DNA of 64,000 nucleotides, taken from Anadara kagoshimensis. Taxonomy: Eukaryota; Mollusca; Bivalvia; Arcoida; Arcidae. Position 1 is the stretch's first letter, and every line of letters starts with the position of its first letter. The notes beneath the pieces are model-generated. The model had not been told where the DNA came from and searched no databases. It saw only the letters and a list, made by a program, of their open reading frames with translations. This document shows positions 9,985 to 23,684 of the stretch, one piece after another. Location of the stretch: the NCBI GenBank assembly GCA_021292105.1, contig CM037864.1, forward strand, positions 11,331,898 to 11,395,897, read 5' to 3'. A program made the translations under genes and the position numbers.

Positions 9985-12530
9985 TAATCACATGCACAGC
10001 GATAGCAATTCCAATTTAAATAGCTACTAGGATAAAACAAAAAGAAATAATTAAGATTAATTCTAAGACACTGATTTGAAACAGAGCAAGAACATTAAAA
10101 CTGTGTATCTTGAGTGAAGACAACAATAGTCTGTGCTAGATTAATGGACAAAAGAATAGTTGAAATCCCAAGAAGCTGATTTGAGAGTGTACTAATTGTT
10201 GTATAAAGTAAATTTAGACCCGTCATACTAGCACAGTGACATCAATTCCAATTTGGATAGTTACAGGATAAAACAAAAAGGAACAGTTCAGTTGCCAAGA
10301 CGCTGATTTAAAAGAGAGCAAAAACATGTGTACTAAATATTGTATAGCGTTAACTAATTAGGTTATATACAGAATCGCCAAACTAGCACAGTGGCCTCAA
10401 TTCCGATTTGAATAGGTACATGTCTTAAGCGGAAAGGAGTCGTTGAGTTGGCAAGACTCAGATTTGAAAGAGAGCAAGAACATGTGTACTAAATGCTGTA
10501 TAAAGTAAAATAATTACGTAATATACAGAACCGTCATACTAACACAGTGACATCGATTCCGATTTCAATAGTTACATGGCTTAAACGAAAAGGAGTAGTT
10601 AAAATGCAAAGGCGCTGATGTGAAAGAGAGCGAGAACAATAAGGGCATTTACCAATAGATGAGTAAGTAATCGTCAGACTAGCACAGCGGCATCAATTTC
10701 AATTTGAATAACTTCCTGGATTAAACGAAATGGAAATTTCAAATACCAAGGCACTGAATTAAAGCCGTTTACATTAAATTGTTGAGTAGAATAAAAAAAG
10801 GAACCGTCAAACTAGCAGAGCGGTATCAATTCCAATTTGAATAATTTACTCTATCAACCAAAAAGGAATATTTCAAACTAATGCATTGATGTGAAAGAGA
10901 GCAAGAACATTAAAAATATTTACCAATAGTTAAGTAGACAAAAGAAAATTGTCGCCAAACTAGCACAGCGGCATCGATTCCAATTTGAAAAACGTCCTGT
11001 ATCAACCAAAAAGGAATTCTTCATTTGTCAATGTATTGATATGAAGAGAATGAGAGCATTAAAGACGTTTACATTACCAATAGTTGAGTAGACTTAAGGA
11101 AGTAATTATCAGACTAGCACAGTGGCATCAATTCCAATTTGAAGAATTTTCTGGATCATCCAAAAAGGAATATTTCAAATACCAATGTATTGATGTGAGC
11201 GAGAGCGAGATCATTAAAGACGTTTGCCAATAGTTGAGTAGACTAAAGAAAGTATATTCCAATTTGATTAATTACCTGGATTAACCGAAAAGGAATCTTG
11301 GTATTTATATAAAAAGAGAGCGAGAACATTAACACTGCTGTCTTCAATAAGCAAAGTAATACTAATATTGAGTAGACTTAAGTTAGTAATCATCAAACTT
11401 GCAAAGCGGTATCATTTCCAATTTGAATAATTTCCTGGATCAATCAAAAAGTAATATTTCAGATACCAATGTATTGATGTGAAAGAGAGTGAACGCATTA
11501 AGAACGTTTACCAATAGTTGAGTAGACAAAAGAAAGTAAATTTCAATTTGATAAGTTACCTGGATCAACCGAAAAGGAATCTTGGTATTTATATAAAAGG
11601 AGAGCGAGAACATTAACACTGCTGTCTTCAATAAGCAAAGTAATACTAATATTGAGTAGACTTAAGTTAGTAACCATCAAACTTGCAAAGCGGCATTATT
11701 TCCAATTTGAATAATTTCCTGCATCAATCAAAAAGAAATATTTCAATTGTCAATGTATTGATATGAAAGAGCGTTAGAGCATTAAGGACGTTTACCAATT
11801 GTTGAAAAGACAAAAGAAAGTAAATTACAATTTGATAAGTTACTTGGATTAACCGAAAAGGAATCTTGGTATTGATATAAAAAGAGAGCGAGAACATTAA
11901 CACTGCTGTCTTCAATAAGCAAAGTATTACTAATGTAACTTCAGAATAGTCGGACTCGCACTTCCTCCTGGATAAAACAAAAGAGTATTGTTGAAATGTC
12001 AAGACGCTGATTTCAAAGAGAGCATGACACGTGTACTATGTATAATTATTGTATAGAGGTAAAATAAGTTCTATAAGTAATATTTAGTCAAGTTAGCACA
12101 GAAGTATCAATTCCGATTTTATTACAAGTAGTTACCAGTATCAACGGAAAGGAATATTTCAAAAGCCAAGGTAGAGAACGACAACATTAAGAGTGGTTTC
12201 CAGTTGTTGTCTTGAGTAAATTATTCGGAAAAGTCGGACTCGCACAGAGACAGCAATTCATACTGGATTACACAAGAGGGTATAGATGGAATTGATATTT
12301 CAAGATGCTAGTACTAGTTTGAATGTGTACTAAGTTATGTATATATACTATAAACTAAGTGAAGTGACTTTACGAATATTCAGACTAGCACAGCGGCATC
12401 AATTATAATTTGAAGAATCCTAGTTAACTAAAATAAAGTGTAATGGCATCGATTCTGAATTGAATAATTATTACATGGATCAACAGTAAAAGAATTGTTG
12501 AAATGTTAAGATGGAAATTTTAACTTAGAC
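9985..12530 (+). repeat. Satellite-like tandem array, about 18 units of about 130-160 bp
   Basis: A unit recurs with landmarks TCAATTCCAATTTGAATA, then CTGGATCAACCAAAAAGGAA, then GATGTGAAAGAGAGCAAGAA, then ACCAATAGTTGAGTAGAC. The first landmark recurs near 10007, 10236, 10393, 10549, 10690, 10826, 10974, 11128, 11408, 11540, 11697, 11826, 12107 and 12400, with weaker units between. The segments 11270-11640 and 11540-11940 are closer to each other than to the rest, suggesting a higher-order unit. The array ends about 300 bp before the start codon of the + strand gene. Confidence 0.9.
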
Positions 12531-12655
12531 ATGTATATCATCAAGATTACATACCGATTATGTGTTAGTCGATAATTATTTTTTTTAAATCAGTATTTCA
12601 CAGCCTCACACAATAGAGTTTTAAAAACTAAACAAAATATTCATATTTAATTCTT

Positions 12656-12738
12656 AACATATCCAAACAAGCAATACATTGGATTTTGGATTTCGTAGTC
12701 TAGCAAGCAGTACATTGGATTTTGTTTGGATATGTTAT
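12656..12738. repeat. Short inverted repeat upstream of gene 1
   Basis: ACATATCCAAACAA at the left is matched by TTGTTTGGATATGT at the right. The two internal copies of ACATTGGATTTT are direct repeats. It could fold as a hairpin about 100 bp before the start codon, in the likely 5' UTR or promoter region. No promoter element could be recognised with confidence. Confidence 0.5.
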
Positions 12739-12835
12739 ACACAATGTCTGGACTTAAGCATCGTTTTTTCAATTGGTAAAATGACATTGCATAAATTGTG
12801 AGTGATTGAAGTGTATTACTAAATGTGATACGGAA

Positions 12836-12956
12836 ATGGCTACAAATTTAACAATAATCACTGGAAATTCATTAAACAACGACACAGTTCGTAGGATTCC
12901 GACATTTGCAGAGATATTTCTACCACCATATATACTGCTTTGTATCAGCGTTGTAG
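12836..12956 (+). CDS. Gene 1 exon 1 (start)
   Basis: Encodes residues 1-40 and the first base of codon 41. It begins MATNLTIITGN, has an N-glycosylation-like NLT, and ends within the first membrane segment (LPPYILLCISVV). The donor is GTAG|GTAAGT. Confidence 0.75.
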
Positions 12957-15900
12957 GTAAGTCTATTGAAAATTAATAAAATTTGTATATGCTATTTTTT
13001 TAATTTTAAGAAAGAAAGAATCACACTACTAAAACATGATTATGACATTAAACCCAATGGTTTATTTAATGGTGTTTTATGCCCTAATCAATTTTTTTTA
13101 CTTATACCGAGTCATGATCAGGAATGGTGGAGGAATTCGGAGTACTTATAAGCCGAATCGACAAACTTTCGTACCGTGATTAGGATCTGCCCCAGTGGGA
13201 TTCGAACCTAGGCACTGAGGTGTGCTGTATTGTGTAAGCTCTTACTTATGACCATTTGGCCACCGAGACTCCGAGCCTAGCAAGATATAAAAGTCACAAG
13301 CACAATATTGAGACCAGGCACAACAGCTAAATTGGAAGTGCTTACCTTTCCGAAGCACCTGACCTCACTTCTTGTTTGAAGTTTACGTGTTTACGTAGAC
13401 TGCCAGTTTAAAATTGTTATTTTGATTTGGACGTGGATTGATATGCTAGCTTTTGATTAATGTAAAATCTAGTTTTGCCTATATTCTGTATGGACGACGT
13501 AAAGCAATATTGTTTATAAATGCCTTTGTAATAGTATTTCCAAGATAAAATAACATGCATCTTGATCAATGCACTTTGTGCTTTCCAGTATAACATATCT
13601 TTCCACTTAAGCAATTCATACACCTGGGTTCTCCGTTATGTAGAAAATCATCAATACGGAAATTGCATCTCCAGATTTAACATTGATACTCTAAATCAAG
13701 CATGAGATAAAGGGGAGAGTGATTTTAAAACTCAGTTTAAGATCAAACTAAAATATATCAAAGTAAAAGCAATGCATATGTACTTCCTGAAAATTTTCAA
13801 GGTTGATTTAAGATGTCACCAGCGTAATTAAAATATAATTTTACATCTATCATAAACCGTTTTTAAAATCTTATCTTTAAATACATTTTTAAAAAAGACA
13901 CATGGCATGTCTTTATTGTTTTTCTATTATGTATCTGCGTACGTAACGAAAAATTTGTTATGAAGGTAGGGCAATTTTTTCACGACACACGAAAATAACC
14001 GATTCAAAATGATGAATAATAACTTGTAGAAACTTAATTGGTTCAAACTTTAGTTCCTGTTACGACATACATCTAAAAGATCATTTGTTAAATAGTTTCA
14101 TTTAAAAATTAGAATACAAGCCCTAGAAGTTTTCTTTTTGCTATTGCAACATGCTTAAGAAAATCACCCAGTATCTGTTTTTATGAACAAAAATTTTCAA
14201 CGGCAAAACTCAAAGGGTATATCGTCATGTCTAGTTTTCCCATTTGGCATAGTTATTTTCAACATGTTTGATGAACACCTTGTCTAAATATCCCATTTAA
14301 GTTACTACATGTATTTGCTTTTTTACAATTGTGAAATGATTGTTAATACTAGTATGAAAGTAGGAAACCGTGACCTAATTTTCATGATTGACTGATTTTC
14401 CCTGATAACTTCATATATTTTTGTCGAATAGAACTCAAATTTGGTATGTACGATAATTGTTATATATGTTTTAAGGGACACCTTGTCAAAATTTCATTCC
14501 ATTTCAGTTACAATATTGTGTTTTATTCAACACTGGTGAAATGATTGTGAATACTAGAATAAAGTATGAAAGTAGGTAACCGTGACCTGATTTTCATTGT
14601 TAACTGAAATTTTTACTTCATGAATTTTTGTCGTTGGAACCTCAAAATTGGTAGGTTTGATTATTGTAACAGCTGCCTGATTTACACGTTTGAAGTGATT
14701 CTCATTTCAGTTACATCTTGTTTTTATTTAACACTGGTGAATGAATGTAAATACTAGAAAGTGACCTATGAAAGTAGGTAACCATGACCTAATTTTCATG
14801 GTTAACTGATTTTTTTCACTTCATGAATTTATGACGTGGAGACCCCACATTTAGTAGGTTACAACTGCATCTTATTTCTTTGTTTTTATTTAACACTGGT
14901 GAACTGATTGTAAATACTAGTATGAAGTATTATAGTAGGTAAATGTAACCTAATTTTCATGGTTAACTGATTTTTTATTTTATTTTTTTTATTTTTTCTT
15001 CTTCGACGTTATGCATTTTTGTCGTGTAGACCTCACACGTAGTAAGTTACAGCTGCTTGAAGAACACCTTTAAAATGACATCCTGTTCAGTTATAATTTG
15101 TTTTTATTTAACACTTGTGAATGATTGTAAATACTTGGTATGGTTTTGGCCTACAACTGTGTTTGCACTACGTTCACTGAACCATTGGTATAATTTAAAA
15201 CAAATACATAAAATTTATTTTACAAAGGTAAGCATCTTATACAATTCCATTGATTAAGAAATAAATAGTCATTTAATAGTTGAAAAGGATCACGGATTTT
15301 AGGTACGGGACTAAGAAATTGCGTATCCTTCTTTTAGGACCTTAGTATCTTTAAATGCATGTGTCGCTTTCCCATAGATATAACTTATTTTAAATAAAAA
15401 TCAAATATTTACAAAATCATTTAAATTTACGTATTTATATTTGTAGAAAAACATTGTTCTGGTACTTATGGACAATGTTCTTATGTCAACACAACTCCGT
15501 TATTGAAATTGACGGATCGCCGGCCACACACACTATGTTCCGACAGAGGGATGCAAAGAGAATGAAAACTCAGAGTGAATTGTGCGGTTTAATGACGCCA
15601 TTGACACTAGAACGTCATTGGTTGCCGTGACGATGCTTTGGTACCGTGATAGCGGCCAGTGTTGGAACATTGTGGGCGTGACCGGCCATACGCCAATTGG
15701 CAATACTGGCAATTACATTATGACGTATTAATTATTTCTTTCTAATGTCAGTAAAGTGTTGTTTAATATATTGGTCAACATCTTAAAACATTTTGGTTTC
15801 ACAATTTTGGTCCAAGAACTACTGACGAGGAATTGTATTCCAAAGCGGCAGTTTAGTGCTGTAAAATTAGCAATGGTATAATATGTAATTAAAAAACAAA

Positions 15901-18900
15901 CATACTAATCCATGTCCGAATCACAATCCAGAAGCAAAGTTAAAACCCCTGAACTGACAAGTTAGGAAAGTGAGACCAGGTGCTCCGGAAAGCTACATGC
16001 AATCATGACTAGTGATACAGAAATTTTGAAACTAACAATATGAAAAAGAACACCTTCCAAAAAACTCCAAAACTTCATTTAGGGAGTTCACATGATACAT
16101 GCATTCTTATTTTTTACATAAGAAAGTATATTATAAAACATTAAACAGACCATAGGCATAAACCCGCGTCACTATTTAACAAGTGCTTGATTTTCTATGA
16201 TAAGATGGATATTAGAAAAATGGGGTTTTCTCGAATCAAGGATGGCACATGGAGAGAAAAAACTCACAAACTTCATTAGTGAATTTTTGCGTTTTCTGCA
16301 TGTTTGCAGAATTACTATTTATCTCGTAAATAATTTTTTCCAGGGCTCATTACCATCATTTGTTTAGTCAAGCTTTTGTTGATGTTATAAAGGGTTTTGA
16401 AAGACTAGCACACTTACCTTAGTAAACATGGGGAAACGTTTTCAATCTTTTTGTGGGTCTTTAATGCAATGATTTACTTTACTTGGTAATGGAGTTCATA
16501 AGCGGCCCGCGTGATACCCATATAATTTTTGCAGAATTTACACTTACATTGTATATGGAATCACTTGAGCTATTCTAAGAATTTGCTATATAAACGTTTT
16601 CCGTAGTACATTGGCGAACCCCCATAGGACAAACATAAAATGTTTGGTGGATAGTTGCCAGTTATAAATCACACACCACAGTATAATGCATAGGATTAAA
16701 TTTTAGATATTGACAGAAGTTGGGACTTAAATAATTATTAAAATATCCTGGCCTTTTACAGTCAATATGCTACTTAAAAGTGTCTACATTGAATTGTTTT
16801 CTTTTTTTACTGTAGGAATGTTCCTGATGGTAATGTTTACACGCCATTCATATGTATTAAAGTTCAAGAAGAGAAACAAGGTGGAGAATTGGGAATATGA
16901 GCTAGCGAATTATTACCAAATAAATATTGTAAAACAAGGTCATAAGATAGAAACAGACAACCTCACATTAGATAGTATATCAATCAATTCTGACAAGTCG
17001 CAATTTTTATCCCAGTTTGACAGAGAAGTTGTTCGAAGTTTAAAAATGTTTTACAACAATTTTGGTGACGTCATGACAATATGTGTTCCTGCATTGGTAA
17101 CTTTACTGCTTGGACCAATACTGATGTCTTTTTATTTTAGTATCCGTGAATGGTTCTGGTCATTGGAAAAATATCCAGTTCTTCCGAATATAAACCAATG
17201 TGTTTCGTGTTTCTTAACGCCTGCGGGGCTAGTTTACGCCATTTCGTTTGGATTTGCTTTCCAGCAGGCGTTGACGAAACAAAATGAAATCTTGATAAAA
17301 ATGACAGAAGAAATAAGCAAACTAGATCAAGCAGCGACATTAGCGACTAAAATAAAGCTAGAATCTAACGTATCAAGGATGAGTATACTAAGAGCTATAA
17401 AATCAGAGGCTATCTACATGATTTGTCAAATACAGAAGAAAAAGACAGCATCGTTTAAATATAGACCAGATAGAGATGTTACAGGTGAGTGAGCAAGGCC
17501 CATTTTGCCTACTAAAACAATTATCTCTCAGCATATTCAAGATCAAAAGAATAAAAACCATTTTAGCAAATTTTTAAAATTTCCTTTTTTAGCTAGAAGT
17601 TTTGAATTGAAGTTTTTTGTTACTGATTTGTTCAGTTGTACACGTTCTGTTGTTAAGGTTTTTGTACTGTTTTTATTAGGATTATTTACAGATATTTTTG
17701 TTTGCCTTTTTCGTGAAGCACAAAAAAATCATGAATTAAACTTATCTAATTTTTCAAAGAATATGGCTGTAAAATATTAATTATGAAGAAAACAATTATC
17801 ATATGGCAGCTTTTTCGCTAGGCTGATTTTCTTGAGTTTTATTGCCATGATATGACATCAATGTCCAGAACTTGCAACCAACGCTTGCACTGGCGACATT
17901 TAAACCTCGACTATGTAACAATGTCACAAAATTTGTCATGTTCAACATTTGAATTGTATGCTTTTTATAAAAAATTCAAAAGTTGAAATTGTTGACGCGG
18001 GGATATTGCAAGCCAAGGCTTATCAAGGCCCTCAAAAAGTTTTATGGCCGTCATCACAGTATTGCTGATAAGTTTGACGTCTCTGTGTCCAGGATTGCCC
18101 TGGATATATTTGACGTCCCATAGTTCCATGTTCCTTTCACACAATTTTGATTACACACGTGGTGGGTGTAGCTAGCTAAACAGGAAGTACTTACTCTTCT
18201 GGAGCACCCGGCCTCACTTCCCTGGTGGGAGTTCACGTGTCTAACCTAACTTGTCAGTTCCAAAGTGTTTACTTTGCTTCTGGATTGTGATTCGGACATG
18301 GATTAGTATGTTTGTTTTTGATACGACAACAATACCATTAAAATGACTTTACATTTATTTTTTGTTATTTCAGCTGAGATATGGACTGTTGTAGATCATT
18401 TAAGAGATGTAAAAAAGAATAGTTTCCATTATGTTGATAAAGTCATCACACAAACCATTATATCATATATATCACAACTTAACTGTGTATGTTCTGACGA
18501 GATTGGAGTGTTACATTCAAAATTACACTGGCTCAAGTAAGTATACTAGTATTTTATATGATATCTAAGTCAAACCTGCCTTAAAGACTACCTCTGTATA
18601 AGGGTCAATAAACTTGTTTTCCAATTGCTCTTTATTCATGTTATGCGAACCTGTATAAAAGCACCATTTGCCTATAAAGGCCACCTTTACTGGTTCTCTT
18701 GGGTGATCTTTGTAGACATAAAGGTTTAAACTTGACCTTTGAACTGCACACTTAAATTCGGTATGTGACACATTGCCTCATGTTGTACACCTTTATTCTA
18801 AGTTTGACCAAAATCCATGTGTAGAAGTTGTGGAGTAGACACAATAATAAGATAAACGTAGGGGCAGACAAACAGACAGAATGCTTACTACATACCCACC

Positions 18901-21900
18901 TAAACTTCGTTTGCGGGGGTGAAATAAATCTATAACATTTGCTTAACCCAAATAAGTATTACGGAGTTAAGTTTTAAGTACGGATTAATGGCGTTTAACC
19001 TCCCAGTCAAAAATATTTCGCTTATATTGAGACGTAGCCAGCTATAGGCGAAAGTGCAGAAATTTAGCCTATGCACTGCGCTGATTGCATTATACAGCAA
19101 GGTTCTTTATCGTGCGAAGCCTACCAAGACACGGGACCTCGTTTAGTTTAAGTTCCCATCCGAAATAACCGTGACTTTTATTTCGTAATGCGGAGTGCTT
19201 GGCAGAAGGATAGTAACCCACTTTTTAGTCTTGGGTCAGACTTGACCGGGGTTCGACGAACCCACGACCTCCCACTTACGGAGAAAGCACTCTACCAACT
19301 GAACTACCGCAGTGGTTATGATGAGTATGGGGTGATAATATAAATATAGATAGGAACCTATTTATTTGTTTGAACATTGTTAATGTAATATGAATATTAA
19401 AATGAATAATAGTGCCTATTTATTGGGTTTGAAGGAATTATTCACAGTTTTCACGTAAATGTGTGTAAACACACCAATATTTTAAAAATATATTACAATA
19501 TAATAGAATTGAGATCACTTAGTGCTAAATGGATAAAAGTAACAAGGACAGAATGACTTTTCTGTTTAATCATATTACTCCTATATAAAACAACGTACTT
19601 TTCCTAATAATGCATAATAAAGGGGGTTTTGTGGTCCATACTTATCAGTACATATAGGTAAACAGCATTGACCTGTCCGCTTGACCTTTACGTTAAATAT
19701 TCATTATTGACGAGTAAATTTAAGTCATAGTGATCATGTGTGTATATTTCGTCTACCTGATGTGAACACTAATTATATGTATTAACTGCGAATCCTAACG
19801 CTACCTACGTATTGGGTGTATATTCCTAATGAAAGGTCAAACGGACAGGTCAATGTTATTTGCCTATACTCGTAGATCGACCTTTGATATTATTGTTTGA
19901 ATAATGATTTTTTGTGACATCATCACCGATTATATAATTTATCTTTTGGTTCTGGTCTATGAAATATTTCAGAAAGTTTTTATTTTCAATTATTGTGTTA
20001 AATTAATAGTATGTGGGACGCAATTCAATAAGGACGTTCACGTTATGAAAACATCAGCAAGGACCAATTAAATTTCAAATAATAAGTAATTTTCGATAGT
20101 ATTAAATATCAAATTTAATGGAAGGCGAATAATTGGTAATTTACATAACTGTGGACTATAACATTTATAGCACATATGAGAATGCAGATTATCCAAAACA
20201 AATATGCCACTCTATGTCAGATTCACAACCAAGAAGGAAAACAAAGGAAATATCGTCATTGAAAAAAAAACCATCTTTTTATTTCAGTCTGCATTTATTA
20301 ATTCTCACATGTTTAATTTGCGAAACATTCAAGTGACCATGACTTGACATAGAGTATCTATCAAATTTTATTTTTTTATAATTGTATATTGTATTCTTGC
20401 CAAGTGTTTAAAAGCAGAGACTAAGAAGTTCGAATCACACTAGGACAGACCCTATTATGAGAATTTTTGTCAGATCGCTTGTCGATTTTTTTGGAATTCA
20501 AGGTTCCATGATCCTTTCACACAATTTGATTACAAACGTGGCGGGTGTAGCTAACTGAACAGGAGGTGTTTACCCTTGCAAAGCACCCGGTCTCACTTCC
20601 CTGGTGGAAGTTCACGTGTCTAACCTGACTTGTCAGTTCCAAATTTTTTTACTTTGCTTCTAGATTGTAATTCAAACATGGATAAGTATGTTTGTTTTTG
20701 ATTCCCACTCTTTTTCTAAATTGACCGTCGTAATATAAGTGAATGATTCTTGACTAATAACTAATTCATCTATTAGTGACTGTAAGTTACACCCACTCCC
20801 CCAGTCACATTAAACTGATACCAGAAGAAACCAGTAAAGGAAAATTTACTTTCCTACATGTAGTATGACCGGGACTGGAATTCACAGCGGTGAGAGACCC
20901 TGGATTTGTAGAATAACGTCTTACCATTAGGCCAACGCGACCTTAAATATAAAGTAACTCGGGCATAATTATGTTTTGTTTAATGTAATTATTAATATAT
21001 AGACACTTAACCTATCCATATAATGTAAAAAAAAGTTTTGTTTTCAATATGTCACATATTAATCAAAAACAAACATACTAATCCATGTCCGAATTACAAT
21101 CCAGAAGCAAAGTTTAAAACTTTGGAACTGACAAGTCGGGTTAGACACGTGAACTTCCACCAGGGAAGTGCGACCGGGTGCTCGGGAAGGGTAAGCACCT
21201 CACTTATTTCGTATTGTTTGTTGATTGACCTTTGCTATTGTTCTTTGATTGATGGTATTTTGTGACTTTATTTGCTTGCTAATAGAAATTTCATAATGGT
21301 CGATTTTGTTACAAAACTACCGGCCCCTGGTCAAATCACAATCACAAAAGAAAATAAAAACTAGCAAGAGGTACTAATTTTTCCGAAGCACAACTTTCCT
21401 GGTGGAATTTCAAGTTTTTACTTTGCGCTTTTTTGTCTGGTTAAACATAGGGCGGCATGTTTGTGTTTAATTGCAATAATTGTGAACTTCAATTATATTT
21501 GGTTCTCCTCCTTATGATTTATTTGTTTCCCAAATAATCGATATGATAGAGCTTATTCCCACTACGGAGACTTTGTACAACAAAGCAGACTGCTTGCAAA
21601 AAATGTTGACTGATTATATTTGACGTCCCATAGTTCCATTTCTCTTTCACACAATTTTGATTACACACGTGGCGGGTGTAGCTAACTTAACAGAAGGTGC
21701 TTAACCTTCCGGAGCACCCGGCCTCACTTACCTGGTGGAAGTTTACGTTTCTAACCTAACTTGTCAGCTCCAAAGTTTTTACTTTGCTTTTTGATTGTGA
21801 TTCGGACATGGATCAGTATGTTTGTTTTTCATTTAAAGCATTAAGTTAAAAACGCCCAAGCATACTAAGGGTCCTTACGCCTTAAAATATTTGATTTCAG

Positions 21901-23642
21901 ACGTTATTAGAATTTTATTCCTTTACTGTAAATTGTGCATGGTGTCTATGGCAATATCTAAGACTTTATAAAGCTGAGTGATTTTATTTTTCATTGTAAA
22001 CAATATATGTGACAATCACAATCCAGAAGCAAAGTTTAAAACTTTGGAACTGACAAGTCGGGTTAGACACGTGGACTTCCACCAGGGAAGTGCGACCGGG
22101 TGCTCGGGAAGGGTAAGCACCTCACTTATTTCTTATTGCTTGTTGATTGACCTTTGCTATTGTTCTTTGATTTATGGTATTTTGTGACTTATTTGCTTGC
22201 TAATAGAAATTTCATAATGGTCGATTTTGTTACAAAACTACCGGCCCCTGGTCAAATCACAATCACAAAAGAAAAGAAAAAAAACTAGCAAGAGATGCTA
22301 ATTCTTCCGAAGCACAACTTTCCTGGTGGAATTTCAAGCTTTTACTTTGTGCTTTTTTATCTGATTAAACATTGGGCGGCATGTTTGTGTTAAATTGCAA
22401 TAATTGTGAACTTCAATTATATTTTGCTTCTCCTGCTTATGGTGTATTTGTTTCCCAAATAATACGCTATGATAGAGCTTATTCCCACTACGGGGACTTT
22501 GTACAACAAAGCAGACTGCTTACAAAAAAATGTTGACTGGATATATTTGACGTCCCATAGTTCTATGTCCCTTTCTCACAATTTTGATTTCACACGTGGC
22601 GGGTGTAGCTAACTAAATAGGAGGTACTTAACCTTCCGGAGCAACCGGCCTTACTTACCTGGTAGAAGTTCACGTGTTTAACCTAAATTGTCAGCTGCAA
22701 ATTTTTTACTTTGTTTCTTGATTGTAATTCGGACATGGATCAGTATGTTTGTTTTTGATTTAAAGCATTACGTTAAAAAGGCCCAAGCATACTAAGGGCC
22801 CTTACGCCTTAAAATGTTTGATTTCTAGTTACGTTTACCAGACGTAATTAGAATTTTATTAATTTATTGTATATTGTGGATTGTTTCTATGGTAATTTCT
22901 TAGAAGATTTTATCAAGCTAAGGCACTTTATTTTTTATTGTAAACAAGGATGAACAATAGAATAGTTTCTAGTATATGTAACCGGTTTTACAAGCATTGT
23001 TTAATGAAATGTTTAAGATAATAACCCGATTTTAGATAATTCCACCACGGTATTATCAACTGTTTTGCATAGTAATACATGGACACCCACGATTATATAT
23101 ACAATAAAATATTTTTTAATTTGCCAGACTCATTTTACGGAATATGATCGTAAAACCAGATTGAATTTAACAATGCGAAAACAATACCGTTACTTTGAGA
23201 ATTTTATCGATTTTTTATAGAATGCAATGGAATGCATTTATCTTGCAGGAAATCGAGTTGAATTCAATGAACAAATACAGTGTATTTCTAACCAGCCCGC
23301 TGCGTCTGTTAATTTTTTTTGTAACCAGGTAAATGTGAATCGTTATTGTTACATGCTAAAACAACTTTTATCTGATTATCATTTATTGGAAATATAAGTA
23401 ATGTTTGAGATTTTCATGAAGTTTAAAGTACATACATTATCTAACCGTATAAATTCTAGGGTTGTCCAGTCATTTCTGGTGAATTACATTTTGTCATATT
23501 GAAGATTTCATCGTGACTGATAACATCAACATAAATAATTAACTAGAACTGATAAATTAATGATAAATTTTCTGCTAAGCTCATTTTTCCGATCTTTTAT
23601 TTCTCTTATTATATGGGAACACACACACACACACACACACAC

Positions 23643-23684
<42 letters not shown>

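Noticed and set aside
10600..10640. Further hammerheads suggested by GCGCTGATGTGAAAGAG motifs in the satellite
   Set aside because: CTGATG is not followed by a stem II and a GAAAC core strand with a GTC triplet at the right spacing.
18985..19316. Functional tRNA gene
   Set aside because: Only box A- and box B-like parts are conserved. The sequence continues as a SINE body and does not close an acceptor stem.
23249..23338. Possible extra exon of gene 1 after TCTTGCAG at 23241-23248, ending before CAGGTAAATG
   Set aside because: Joined to exon 3 in its required phase, it meets TGA after four codons, whereas exon 3 joins directly and in phase to exon 4.
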